From Planctomycetaceae bacterium (GTDB lineage Bacteria; Planctomycetota; Phycisphaerae; Tepidisphaerales; Tepidisphaeraceae): a DNA stretch of 64,000 bases. A program made the translations under genes and the position numbers. The notes beneath the pieces were generated by a model that worked only from the letters and a program-made list of their open reading frames with translations, ran no database searches and was not told where the DNA came from. This document shows positions 8,289-15,579 of the stretch, in pieces (position 1 is the first letter of the stretch; the number at the start of each line of letters is the position of its first letter). The DNA is taken from assembly GCA_027487775.1 (NCBI GenBank), contig JAIYCY010000021.1, positions 248,001 to 312,000 on the forward strand, in the 5' to 3' direction.

Positions 8289-8378
8289 CCCGCCAATGCA
8301 GCGGACCGGCCAGTTGTGTACACTGTGGCTCGAAGGTCGGTCGTGTTGGCCGGCCACTGAACGGTTTCTACGTTAGCT
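8283..8378 (+). other. attC site 2
   Basis: Left core ACATAAC (8283-8289) and right core GTTAGCT (8372-8378) each match the RYYYAAC/GTTRRRY consensus at six of seven positions. Between them the arms GGACCGGCCAG and TTGGCCGGCC can pair imperfectly, and the left arm shares CCAATGCAGCGGACCGG with site 4. It separates the GNAT and DUF1254 cassettes. Confidence 0.75.
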
Positions 8379-8406
8379 GGCCAGTAAGACACAGAGGAGG
8401 CAAACA

Positions 8407-9417
8407 GTGAAGAAGTACCTACTTGGCATCGTCGTTGCGATCTGCTCAATCGCCACATCGCACGCCCAGACGGCAGGCACGGTCAAGGTCACCCCTGACA
8501 CCTACATCCGCGCCGAGACCGACCGAACCTTCCACAACATCAGCCAGCAGGCCGGCGGTGTGAACCGCTGGTTCTATATCCGCAAGCCCACGCCACTGGA
8601 CCAGCAGACGGTGGTCAGAATGAATCGGGACACTCTGTATTCAGCGTCCATCGTGGACACTTCGAAGGGTGCGACCGTGACAGTGCCGCCGTTGCCGGCG
8701 GGTCGATTCATGTCGGTGCTGCTGGTTGACAACGACCACTACGCGCCGGCGGTTTACTACGCCCCCGGTACGTATGACTTGCCGCAGGACACGAAGTACC
8801 TGGCCGTTGTCGTTCGAACCCAAGTGCTGAATCCCAAGGACGATGCGGACATCGCGCTGGCCAACAAGCTGCAGGACGCCGTCGTCATAAAGGCGAACAG
8901 CGCCGATCCGCTGCCCCCCATGCAATGGGAAGCGTCATCGCTGAAAGCCCTGACCGAGCAGTACGAGAAGGACTCCGCTCAGTACAGTAGTTGGAAGGGA
9001 ATGATGGGGCCGCGCGGAAAGGTCGATGAGAAGACGCGCCACATCGCCGCAGCTGCAGCGTGGGGCTTGAACCCGGAGTGGGACGCCACCTACTTGAACT
9101 ACAGCGGCAACCATGACTACCGCGTGTGCCACAAGGCTACCTACACCGTGCCGGAGAATCAGGCCTTCTGGTCAATCACGGTCTATGGCAATGACGGCTA
9201 CATCAAGAGCGAAAACGCTGTGATTAACTCCACGAACGTCAAGCTGAACGACGACGGCACGTTCACCGTGCACTTCGGATCGAAGGAAGCCTGCGGCGAC
9301 GTGCCGAACCGGGTGGATGTCACTGAAGGCTGGAACTTCCTCATGCGCGTCTACCGACCAGGGCCGTCGGTTTTGGACGGGCGCTACAAGTTGCCGATGG
9401 TGGAGCCAGTTCGGTAA
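8407..9417 (+). CDS. DUF1254/DUF1214 exported protein
   Basis: A 336-residue secreted protein. Residues 1-20 form a clear signal peptide (KKYLLGIVVAICSIATSHA, cleavage before QTAG). The rest matches the DUF1254 domain (RWFYIRKPTPLDQQTVVRMN, MNRDTLYSASIVD) followed by the C-terminal DUF1214 domain (AFWSITVYGNDGYIKSENAV, DVTEGWNFLMRVYRPG). Proteins of this family are widespread envelope proteins whose biochemical role is unsettled. AGAGGAGG directly precedes the start (8393-8400). It is a single-gene cassette lying between attC sites 2 and 3. Confidence 0.88.
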   Translation: MKKYLLGIVVAICSIATSHAQTAGTVKVTPDTYIRAETDRTFHNISQQAGGVNRWFYIRKPTPLDQQTVVRMNRDTLYSASIVDTSKGATVTVPPLPAGRFMSVLLVDNDHYAPAVYYAPGTYDLPQDTKYLAVVVRTQVLNPKDDADIALANKLQDAVVIKANSADPLPPMQWEASSLKALTEQYEKDSAQYSSWKGMMGPRGKVDEKTRHIAAAAAWGLNPEWDATYLNYSGNHDYRVCHKATYTVPENQAFWSITVYGNDGYIKSENAVINSTNVKLNDDGTFTVHFGSKEACGDVPNRVDVTEGWNFLMRVYRPGPSVLDGRYKLPMVEPVR

Positions 9418-9476
9418 GAACATTTGTGGTAGCCGAGCGCAATCGCCACCCAGTCGCATGACCAATCCAAAAGGCC

Positions 9477-9537
9477 AGCTAACAAGCGGTTGCAGCGGAC
9501 GGCGCTGGCGCGCCGCCGCTGAACCGGAACGTTAGTC
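9477..9537 (+). other. attC site 3 (best-formed)
   Basis: A textbook 61-bp attC. Left core AGCTAAC, right core GTTAGTC, and arms that pair over almost their whole length: CGGTTGCAGCGGACGGCGC against GCGCCGCCGCTGAACCGG. The unpaired G and A on one arm are the extrahelical bases that the integrase uses for strand choice. Loop TGGC. This site anchors the integron reading of the region. Confidence 0.85.
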
Positions 9538-9550
9538 GGCAGGAGGTCGC

Positions 9551-10363
9551 TTGAAGATCGAGGACGTTAAAGTGGTGGGGAAGCCCCTCGCGGTCGCGAC
9601 GGCGGCCGATGTGGACGCGTTGGCGTCACGGCTCTGGATCACGTTTCCCGCTGGCTACCGCGAATACGTCACCCGCCTCGGTGAGGGAGTCCTCGGCGGC
9701 TCGTTCGTGCGCATCTACCCCCCGTGGCGGATCGAGAAAGAGCTGCCGGAATGGCGGCGGCGCATCAGCAAGTACTGGTTCTGGGATGAATGCCGCGAAC
9801 TTCTTCCGAAGGAACGCGCGCTGGAGTGCGTGATCATCGGGGATACCGTTAACGGCGACGAGCTGGTGTTTCACCCGAGCCGCCCGAACCGGCTGTTCGT
9901 CCTGCCCCGCGACAGCGAGCAGGTCTTCGACGCGGGCGATGATCTGCTGACCGCCATCGAGTGGATGTGCACTTCGGGTGAGGTGGTCGAGCCATTCAGG
10001 GAGCGGAACTTCGAGCCGTTTGACAGCCGGATCGAAGCCGAGGGTCGGGAGAAGAAAGTTGCTGGCGCCGACCCGGAAGGCGAGTCGCTTGACGACATTG
10101 TCGAACTGGTCGAACGGTGGGCCAAGCGACACGCTGTCAAGGAGTTAGCGCGGAAAGAACTGCGTGGGCAGACGCCAAAGGGAGGCAAAGCAGAACTCCT
10201 TTACGAAGGCATCTTGATCGATGGACCGTCGAAGATGGACGTCGGGTACGGCGTTGCATGGCGGATCATCGACAAGGAAAGCGGAAAGCTGCTTGGCACG
10301 TTCCGCTGGGGCAAAGGCGATGGACATGAGGGCTCGGAATTCGAGCCAGCGAAGAATGGGTGA
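9551..10363 (+). CDS. SMI1/KNR4 (SUKH) family protein
   Basis: A 270-residue protein whose first ~150 residues match the SMI1/KNR4 fold: LWITFPAGYREYVTRLGEG, then PPWRIEKELPEWRRR, ECVIIGDTVNGDELVFHP and a final DDLLTAIEWMC helix. SUKH proteins commonly act as immunity proteins against polymorphic toxins or as regulators. Residues 150-270 are a charged, helical extension without a recognised domain. The start codon is TTG; AGGAGGT lies only 3-4 nt upstream. It occupies its own cassette between attC sites 3 and 4. No toxin gene is adjacent, so an immunity function is unproven. Confidence 0.78.
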   Translation: MKIEDVKVVGKPLAVATAADVDALASRLWITFPAGYREYVTRLGEGVLGGSFVRIYPPWRIEKELPEWRRRISKYWFWDECRELLPKERALECVIIGDTVNGDELVFHPSRPNRLFVLPRDSEQVFDAGDDLLTAIEWMCTSGEVVEPFRERNFEPFDSRIEAEGREKKVAGADPEGESLDDIVELVERWAKRHAVKELARKELRGQTPKGGKAELLYEGILIDGPSKMDVGYGVAWRIIDKESGKLLGTFRWGKGDGHEGSEFEPAKNG

Positions 10364-10382
10364 GGGCCGACTCACGCCTGCC

Positions 10383-10487
10383 GACTAACCGGCCAATGCA
10401 GCGGACCGGGCCGGCGGGTAAGCTTCGAGTGGTTCGAGAGTCGGCGCGGTGTCGGTTCGGCCGGTGATCGGCCTCGGCGTGTTTAGG
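10383..10487 (+). other. attC-like site 4
   Basis: Left core GACTAAC (10383-10389) with the shared family arm CCAATGCAGCGGACCGG, and a degenerate right core GTTTAGG (10481-10487). The inner arms ACCGGGCCGGC and GTTCGGCCGGT can pair imperfectly. It ends the SMI1/KNR4 cassette and is followed 16 bp later by a two-gene module. Confidence 0.65.
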
Positions 10488-10503
10488 ATGGAGGCGAGCG
10501 GGT

Positions 10504-10797
10504 GTGGGAAGGCTTTTCGATGACATCCGACGCCTCGTGCTGATGGGGCAATATCTCGTCGGCGAGCACGCTTCATTACGGCTTGACGAGCGTGGCGTAC
10601 TTGAGTGGCAGGTGGTCGATGGCATTGAGGGAGCAAGGCTGATCGCCGAGCGGCCTAGGTCGCTGCCCAATCCGTCGGTCGAGGTTTTGCAGACGCTGGC
10701 CGACGGGACCGAGGTGAAAGTTGTCTGGTCACGTTTGCCGGGCGGTGATATTGTAAAGCTGGTCACGGTTCACTTTCTCGACGAGCGGCAGCCATGA
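10504..10797 (+). CDS. DUF4258-like small protein, possible toxin
   Basis: A 97-residue protein. Its layout (an early basic-helix segment YLVGEHASLRLDERGVLEWQ, a middle region LIAERPRSLPNPS, then LADGTEVKVVWSRLPGGDIVKLVTVHF) matches the DUF4258 family, small RelE/HigB-fold-like proteins often found in toxin-antitoxin pairs. The start is GTG at 10504; an ATG at 10543 is the alternative. The stop overlaps the start of the next gene by 4 nt (ATGA), indicating translational coupling. A toxin role is inferred from family and arrangement. Confidence 0.6.
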   Translation: MGRLFDDIRRLVLMGQYLVGEHASLRLDERGVLEWQVVDGIEGARLIAERPRSLPNPSVEVLQTLADGTEVKVVWSRLPGGDIVKLVTVHFLDERQP

Positions 10798-11018
10798 ATA
10801 TCCCCGGAAGAAGAGTCAAGCGTACGCGGCTGGTCAGGACCGAGCGGTTCGTCGTAGCCGTCGAGGTTGAGGCGATCATACCCGACGCCGACCCGAGCGA
10901 AGCGTGTTACTCGCCTGAGACGGTGGGATTGCTACGCGAAATCGAGTCGCGTGCGCGGGCTGGCGACGTGGCGTGGCTCAAGCGGCATGGACAGGTTTAT
11001 GAAGTGGTTGCAGCATAA
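10794..11018 (+). CDS. Small partner protein of the DUF4258-like gene
   Basis: A 74-residue protein beginning with a very basic segment (PGRRVKRTRLVRTERF) and ending in a helical stretch (PETVGLLREIESRARAGDVA). No known DNA-binding motif is evident. The ATGA overlap with the preceding gene and the small size suggest a two-gene toxin-antitoxin-like operon in which this would be the antitoxin. No attC can be seen after its stop codon, so the module is either the last cassette with a lost attC or lies just outside the array. Confidence 0.5.
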   Translation: MNIPGRRVKRTRLVRTERFVVAVEVEAIIPDADPSEACYSPETVGLLREIESRARAGDVAWLKRHGQVYEVVAA

Positions 11019-11141
11019 GGTGGGCGTGACTGCCACCCACGTCATCCGTCCCGGTATCCCATTTGTTTCGTATCCCATCTTTTCCTTCAAATCCCGCCGA
11101 ACCTGCCCGTTCGTGGCTTTGTGTGGGTGTCTTTGACGCGC

Positions 11142-11170
11142 TTGGGTCAAATCGTGGTCCGGCGTACACT
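11142..11170 (+). promoter_or_regulatory. Predicted sigma-70-type promoter of trpS
   Basis: TTGGGT (11142-11147), 17-bp spacer, TACACT (11165-11170). Transcription would start only a few nucleotides before the trpS ATG at 11181. Confidence 0.45.
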
Positions 11171-11180
11171 TGTTGGCCTT

Positions 11181-12275
11181 ATGTCCAATCGACCGCGACT
11201 CCTCTCTGGCATCACGCCGACCGGTAAAATGCATCTTGGCCATTGGGTTGGTGCGATCGAGAATTGGGTGAATCTGCAGAACGATTTTGATTGTTTTTAT
11301 TTGCTGGCCAACAAGCATGCGTTTACGACTCGGGCGAATCAGCCTGCGGAGATTCGAGCGAGTGTGATGGATTTGGCGACTGATTTGCTGGCTTGCGGGA
11401 TAGATCCTTCGAAGTCGGCGTTGTTCATTCAGTCGGAGGTTCCGTGCATTGACGAGTTGACGTTCTTTTTGTCGATGTTGTTGCCGTTCAATCGTGTGAT
11501 GCGTAATCCGACGTTGGCGGAGGAGATTCGGGACAAGGGATTGGGGGATCATTATCCGTTTGGTTTTCCGTTGTATGCGGTGGGACAGTGCGCGGACATT
11601 TTGGCCTTCAGGCCTGATGTGGTGCCTGTGGGTGAGGATCAGGTTCCGCATTTGGAGTTATGTCGTGAGGTGACGCGGAAGTTTAACGTGACGTATTGTG
11701 GTGTGGATTCGCATGCGAGGGATGAGGATCATGCGCGACTGGGCGGGGTGTTTCCGGTGATTCGGCCGCGGATTGGTCGTGTGAAGCGATTGGTGGGATT
11801 GGGTGCTCCGTCGGCGGAGACGGGTCAGTTGTTGAAGATGAGCAAGAGTTTGAACAACGCGATTTATTTTGATGACGAGCCGGGTGAGATCGAGAAGAAG
11901 ATTCGGGGGATGTATACGGATCCGAAGCGATTGCGGGCGACGGATCCTGGCGAGACGGATGCGGGTAAGAATCCGTTGTGGGCGATGCACGAGGCGTTTA
12001 ATTCGGATGTTGCGTGGGTGGAGTCGCACAAGGCGCAGTATGCGGCCGGTCAGGTGGGAGATGTGGTGATCAAGAAGAAATTGATTGAGGTGATTGAGAC
12101 GTTGGTGAGTCCGATTCGGGAGAGGCGTCGTCATTATGCTGCGCGGCCGGGTGATGTGTTGGATGCGTTGAAGCTGGGCACGGCGCGAGCGAATGTGGTG
12201 GCTGAGGAGACGTTGTCGCTGGCCAAGGCAGCGATGAAGCAGGACTATTTCGGTCGAGTGGTGGAGCTGCGCTAG
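11181..12275 (+). CDS. trpS: Tryptophanyl-tRNA synthetase
   Basis: Charges tRNA-Trp with tryptophan using ATP. Class I signature motifs are present: TPTGKMHLGHWVGAI near the N-terminus (HIGH element as HLGH) and LLKMSKSLNNAI near residue 220 (KMSKS element). The 364-residue length is slightly above the 330-350 usual for bacterial TrpRS. The start is set at 11181, where family homology begins; a longer frame opens at 11121 but adds 20 unrelated residues and overlaps the promoter. The gene stands alone, downstream of the cassette array. Confidence 0.95.
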   Translation: MSNRPRLLSGITPTGKMHLGHWVGAIENWVNLQNDFDCFYLLANKHAFTTRANQPAEIRASVMDLATDLLACGIDPSKSALFIQSEVPCIDELTFFLSMLLPFNRVMRNPTLAEEIRDKGLGDHYPFGFPLYAVGQCADILAFRPDVVPVGEDQVPHLELCREVTRKFNVTYCGVDSHARDEDHARLGGVFPVIRPRIGRVKRLVGLGAPSAETGQLLKMSKSLNNAIYFDDEPGEIEKKIRGMYTDPKRLRATDPGETDAGKNPLWAMHEAFNSDVAWVESHKAQYAAGQVGDVVIKKKLIEVIETLVSPIRERRRHYAARPGDVLDALKLGTARANVVAEETLSLAKAAMKQDYFGRVVELR

Positions 12276-12339
12276 GCGCGCGAGCCTGACGTGGCATCCC
12301 GCAGATTCGACATTCGGGGAATTGGCGTGCGAGCTGGTA

Positions 12340-12672
12340 TTAGAGGAGTCTGAGGAAGAGGATGAGTGACGATCCGAGCAGGACGATGCTGGTGAAATAG
12401 ACCCATGCGGGGACGCTGGTACGTCGGGTGTTGGAGGTTGAGTCGTCGGTGAAGAGGTCGCTGAGCATCCATGCGCCGCAGCGGTGGCATCGGATGGCTT
12501 GGTCATTGACCATTTTTCCGCAGCCTTGGCATGGGATGCAGGTGACTTCTGCGAGTCGTCGTACGTCGGATTCGAGAGGAGCGTCGCGTTCGGAATCGCT
12601 GAGGATTTCGTCGAGGCTATCGCCGGCGTCGTCGTCGGATGGATCGTCGGGATGTGCGGGCCTTCGGGGCAT
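12340..12672 (-). CDS. Zinc-ribbon protein with C-terminal membrane anchor
   Basis: A 110-residue protein. An acidic N-terminus (DDPSDDDAGDSLDEILSDSE) precedes a four-cysteine zinc ribbon, CQGCGKMV...CHRCGAW (spacing CxxC-x10-CxxC), and a single C-terminal transmembrane helix WVYFTSIVLLGSSLILFLRL. It would be a tail-anchored membrane protein with a cytoplasmic zinc ribbon. The start at 12672 is preferred: the upstream extension in this frame is His/Pro-rich, and the divergent glycosyltransferase gene begins 134 bp away. No specific function is assigned. Confidence 0.65.
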   Translation of the reverse strand: MPRRPAHPDDPSDDDAGDSLDEILSDSERDAPLESDVRRLAEVTCIPCQGCGKMVNDQAIRCHRCGAWMLSDLFTDDSTSNTRRTSVPAWVYFTSIVLLGSSLILFLRLL

Positions 12673-12805
12673 AGAGTGGACGTGGAGGTGGACTGGCGGG
12701 TTGAGGATAGCAAGCGTGTGGGTGTGAATGCACGCTTTTTCTTGAAATCTTGTCGGACGTTTGCGTGATGGTGTGGCGTGTGCCGGGCGATTTTGGGGAG
12801 AATCG

Positions 12806-13924
12806 ATGAAATCCAGGCCGATGCGGGGGTGTGGATTTGCCGATAAACCGGGTATGCGCGTCGTGCTGGTGAACAACTACGATTTGGCTTCGATTTACGA
12901 GCAGTGGCGGAGATCGCCTTCGCCGGCCCATCATTTATGGGGATTTGATCAGTTGGAGCAGGCGGGTGTTGAGGTTCGTTTTTTGCCGTTTCAGGGTCAC
13001 GCGGGTCTGAAGCGATGGGGCGAGAAGTTGAAATTGTTGGGCGATCTGGATCAGTGTTGGCGGCTTTTTCGGACGCAGGGTGAGTATGACGTGATTTTTT
13101 CGGCGCATCACTTTACGACGCTGGGGGCGGCCCTTTTGCGTCGGTTGGGTTTATTGCGGAAGCCGATTGTGGCGGTGTGTTATCAGTCGTTTCGGCGTGG
13201 GTTGATGGGGAAGTTGTTGACACGTTTGTTGGTAGCGGGTCATGACCGATTGCTGGTGATTGGTGAAGCGACGTTGGAGCATGTGCGAGATGTGCATGGG
13301 GTTTCGGATCGGAGGTTGAAGCCGTTTTTCTGGGCGTATGACCTGCCCTACTACGATCCGACCTGGCCGGGTGAGGAGGATGCGACGCCGAGGTATGTGT
13401 TGGCGGCGGGCAAGACGTATCGTGATTACCCGACGCTGATTGGTGCGGTGAAGGAGACGGGCGCGAAGCTTCGGATTTTGAGCATGGGTCAGTTTGCGGG
13501 ATCTGATCAGTTGCCTGCGTGTGTGGAGGTTGGTCCATCGGGATTGGATTGGAAGCAGGTTCTGGAGCAGTATCGCCATGCGTTTGCGATAGCGATTCCG
13601 TTGAAGCTGGATGGTAAGAAGCCGCACAATGCGATTGGCTTGACGAGTTTGCTGGAGGCGATGGCGATGGGTCGTCCGATTTTGATGACACGGAACGACT
13701 TTGTGGGGATCGACATTGAGGCGGAGGGTATTGGGCAGTGGATTGAGCCGGGTGATGTTGAGGGTTGGCGTCGCGGGATAGAGGCGTTGCATCGCGATCC
13801 AGTGGGCGCGCGTGCGATGGGGGAGCGTGCGCGGCGTTTGGCGGAGTCGAGGTACAGCTATCCGCGTTTTGGTCAGGAGCTATTGGCGCATTTGCGTGAG
13901 GTGGTGTCGCAGGATTCGCGATGA
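12806..13924 (+). CDS. Glycosyltransferase, GT4-like
   Basis: A 372-residue GT-B fold glycosyltransferase. The N-terminal acceptor domain starts with MRVVLVNNYDLASIYEQWRR. The C-terminal nucleotide-sugar domain contains YVLAAGKTYRDYPTLIGAVK and the family-4-like sequence AIGLTSLLEAMAMGRPILMT, in which the Glu of the EX7E region binds the donor sugar. I place the start at 12806 because GGGGAG lies 5 nt upstream; the second candidate, 12854, has no ribosome binding site. Likely role: synthesis of a surface polysaccharide or glycolipid; donor and acceptor unknown. Confidence 0.85.
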   Translation: MKSRPMRGCGFADKPGMRVVLVNNYDLASIYEQWRRSPSPAHHLWGFDQLEQAGVEVRFLPFQGHAGLKRWGEKLKLLGDLDQCWRLFRTQGEYDVIFSAHHFTTLGAALLRRLGLLRKPIVAVCYQSFRRGLMGKLLTRLLVAGHDRLLVIGEATLEHVRDVHGVSDRRLKPFFWAYDLPYYDPTWPGEEDATPRYVLAAGKTYRDYPTLIGAVKETGAKLRILSMGQFAGSDQLPACVEVGPSGLDWKQVLEQYRHAFAIAIPLKLDGKKPHNAIGLTSLLEAMAMGRPILMTRNDFVGIDIEAEGIGQWIEPGDVEGWRRGIEALHRDPVGARAMGERARRLAESRYSYPRFGQELLAHLREVVSQDSR

Positions 13925-13967
13925 TGGGTTGAAGTTGGGGGGCCGGGTGTTTGCGGATGTTGCTGGA

Positions 13968-14333
13968 TCAGCCTTGCGGGGGCTGGGGTGTTTTCGGTTC
14001 GATTTTCAGTTGGTCAGCGGGTTTTCGATTTCGAGCCAGGTCTGGCGGGTTGAAGTCGGCGATTTTGCGTTGTGATTGGGTGACGAGTTTTGATCTTGCG
14101 CGTTCGAATTCTTCGTCGGAGAGTTGTCCTTCATTGCGCATGCGTCGCAGGTCTGAGAGTGTGAAGATTGGGGCGTCGTGGGTGTCGGAATTCATGCGTC
14201 GTCGATAGACGGCGAGTACGGTGATGAGGACGGCCGCGACGACGAGAACGACGGCTGCGGGCACGGCGAGGTTAAGGAAAGATGCAGTGGCGAGGGAAGC
14301 CGCAGCGGTGTCGGTCGGGGTTTCTTGGACCAT
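13968..14333 (-). CDS. Membrane protein with SHOCT-like C-terminal motif
   Basis: A 121-residue protein with one transmembrane helix (residues ~15-45, FLNLAVPAAVVLVVAAVLIT) followed by a cytoplasmic segment DLRRMRNEGQLSDEEFERAR that matches the SHOCT motif, and a Pro/Lys-rich tail. SHOCT modules are short helical pairs found at the ends of membrane and nucleic-acid-associated proteins. The ATG at 14333 has a TACAAT box 6 nt upstream (14340-14345, minus strand) and no Shine-Dalgarno. Convergent with the glycosyltransferase gene. Confidence 0.65.
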   Translation of the reverse strand: MVQETPTDTAAASLATASFLNLAVPAAVVLVVAAVLITVLAVYRRRMNSDTHDAPIFTLSDLRRMRNEGQLSDEEFERARSKLVTQSQRKIADFNPPDLARNRKPADQLKIEPKTPQPPQG

Positions 14334-14392
14334 GTCGGGATTGTACGCCAAGTCCAAGCGGGAATGACAGCGTGGTTTTGAGGGGTGAAGAT

Positions 14393-15019
14393 TCAGGGCG
14401 AGGCTTGGAGGGAATCGGTGAGCAGTTTGCGGACGAGGGTGATTTTGGCGTTGAAGTCGGGGTTTGCGGGGACGATGGAGAGGTGTGGGTGTGCTGCCCA
14501 GAGTTGTGCGAGGAGCTGCCCGGCTTCGACGGCTTCGGCGGCGGATTCGAAGCGGATGGCGTTGGAGGCGTCGCCGTCGTAGATGCCGATGGTGGCGGCG
14601 GATTCGAGGAGTATGACGCGGTCGTAACGGGTGAGTTCGCGTTGGTGGGTCGTGTTCAGATCGTGCCAGTAGGCTTCGGGGCCATCGGGCCAATAGGCGC
14701 TACCGTCGACGGTACCGCGATCCATGACGAGCATGGCATGTGGGTGTTTTTGTGCGGCGCGTTGTTCTTGTTCGATTTGGAGTTTGTAGATGGCGCGTTG
14801 AGCGTTTCGACGTTCGTCGAGGTTGAGTTGGTTCCACTTGCGTCCGATTTTGGCGTAGATCTGTGTGGCGGCTTCGGGGACGACGAAGATGGGTATGGAT
14901 GAGCCTTGTGCGTGGGTGAGGTGGGATTGTTTTGCGAGTTGGCTGACGATGGAGGTTTTGCCGCTGGCGGGTGCGCCGGTGAGGGCGATGCGGAGTCGGG
15001 ATGTTGGTGGATCCTGCAT
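14393..15019 (-). CDS. AAA_28-type P-loop kinase or ATPase
   Basis: A 208-residue P-loop protein. LRIALTGAPASGKTSIVSQL is the Walker A region (GAPASGKT) at residues ~10-25, and MLVMDRGTVDGSAYW is the Walker B/lid region. Together with IFVVPEAATQIY this matches the AAA_28 family (NadR C-terminal kinase-like). Members phosphorylate small molecules or are uncharacterised. It lies between the SHOCT protein and ybaB on the same strand, with 60-bp gaps, so the three could share a transcript. The substrate cannot be inferred. Confidence 0.72.
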   Translation of the reverse strand: MQDPPTSRLRIALTGAPASGKTSIVSQLAKQSHLTHAQGSSIPIFVVPEAATQIYAKIGRKWNQLNLDERRNAQRAIYKLQIEQEQRAAQKHPHAMLVMDRGTVDGSAYWPDGPEAYWHDLNTTHQRELTRYDRVILLESAATIGIYDGDASNAIRFESAAEAVEAGQLLAQLWAAHPHLSIVPANPDFNAKITLVRKLLTDSLQASP

Positions 15020-15079
15020 CGAGGACGAGGGGTTTGTGGGGATGGGTTTGTGAAGCTGATCAGGATGGGATGGATGGTT

Positions 15080-15508
15080 TCATTGGCCGGGGAGCATGCC
15101 GGGTGGGAGGCCTGCTTCGCTTGCGACGCGGGCCATTTCGTGTCGGATCATTTCGGCGGCGGATTGTTGAGCGGCGCGTACGGCAGCGACGATGAGGTCT
15201 TCGAGGCTTTGGAAGTCAGCGCGTGACATGGCGACGCGTGGACCGTCGTCGGGATGGTTTGCGATTGGGTCGAGATCCGCGGAGATGTCGTTGTTTGAGT
15301 AGAGGCGTGCGAGGCGCTCGGCGTCGATGCGTACGGAGAGTACTTCGAGTTTTCCGTTGACGGTTGCTCGGACGAGTCCTCCGCCGGCTTCGCAGGTAAG
15401 CGTGCGTCCTGCGAGGTCTTCCTGGACGGACTTCATTTTTTCCTGGAGCTCGCGAGCCTTGGCGAGCATTTGGGGAAGTTGAGCGAGGTTTTTGAGGTTG
15501 TCGAACAT
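15080..15508 (-). CDS. YbaB/EbfC nucleoid-associated protein
   Basis: A 142-residue member of the YbaB/EbfC DNA-binding family: MFDNLKNLAQLPQMLAKARE, a long amphipathic helix with LQEKMKSVQEDLAGRTLTCE, then the conserved AGGGLVRATVNGKLEVLSV strands and a C-terminal helix ending in GLPPGMLPG. The family forms tweezer-shaped dimers that bind DNA. Normally it is next to recR or dnaX; neither is here. It is longer than the usual ~105 residues because of an insertion LARLYSNNDISADLDPIANH. The start has a TAGTGT box 8 nt upstream and no Shine-Dalgarno. Confidence 0.88.
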   Translation of the reverse strand: MFDNLKNLAQLPQMLAKARELQEKMKSVQEDLAGRTLTCEAGGGLVRATVNGKLEVLSVRIDAERLARLYSNNDISADLDPIANHPDDGPRVAMSRADFQSLEDLIVAAVRAAQQSAAEMIRHEMARVASEAGLPPGMLPGQ

Positions 15509-15579
15509 ATGACGCGACACTATCCGGGGGCGAAGCGTCGTCCAAGCGGTCGTGCGGGATGGAGTGGTTTGAGGAGAGG

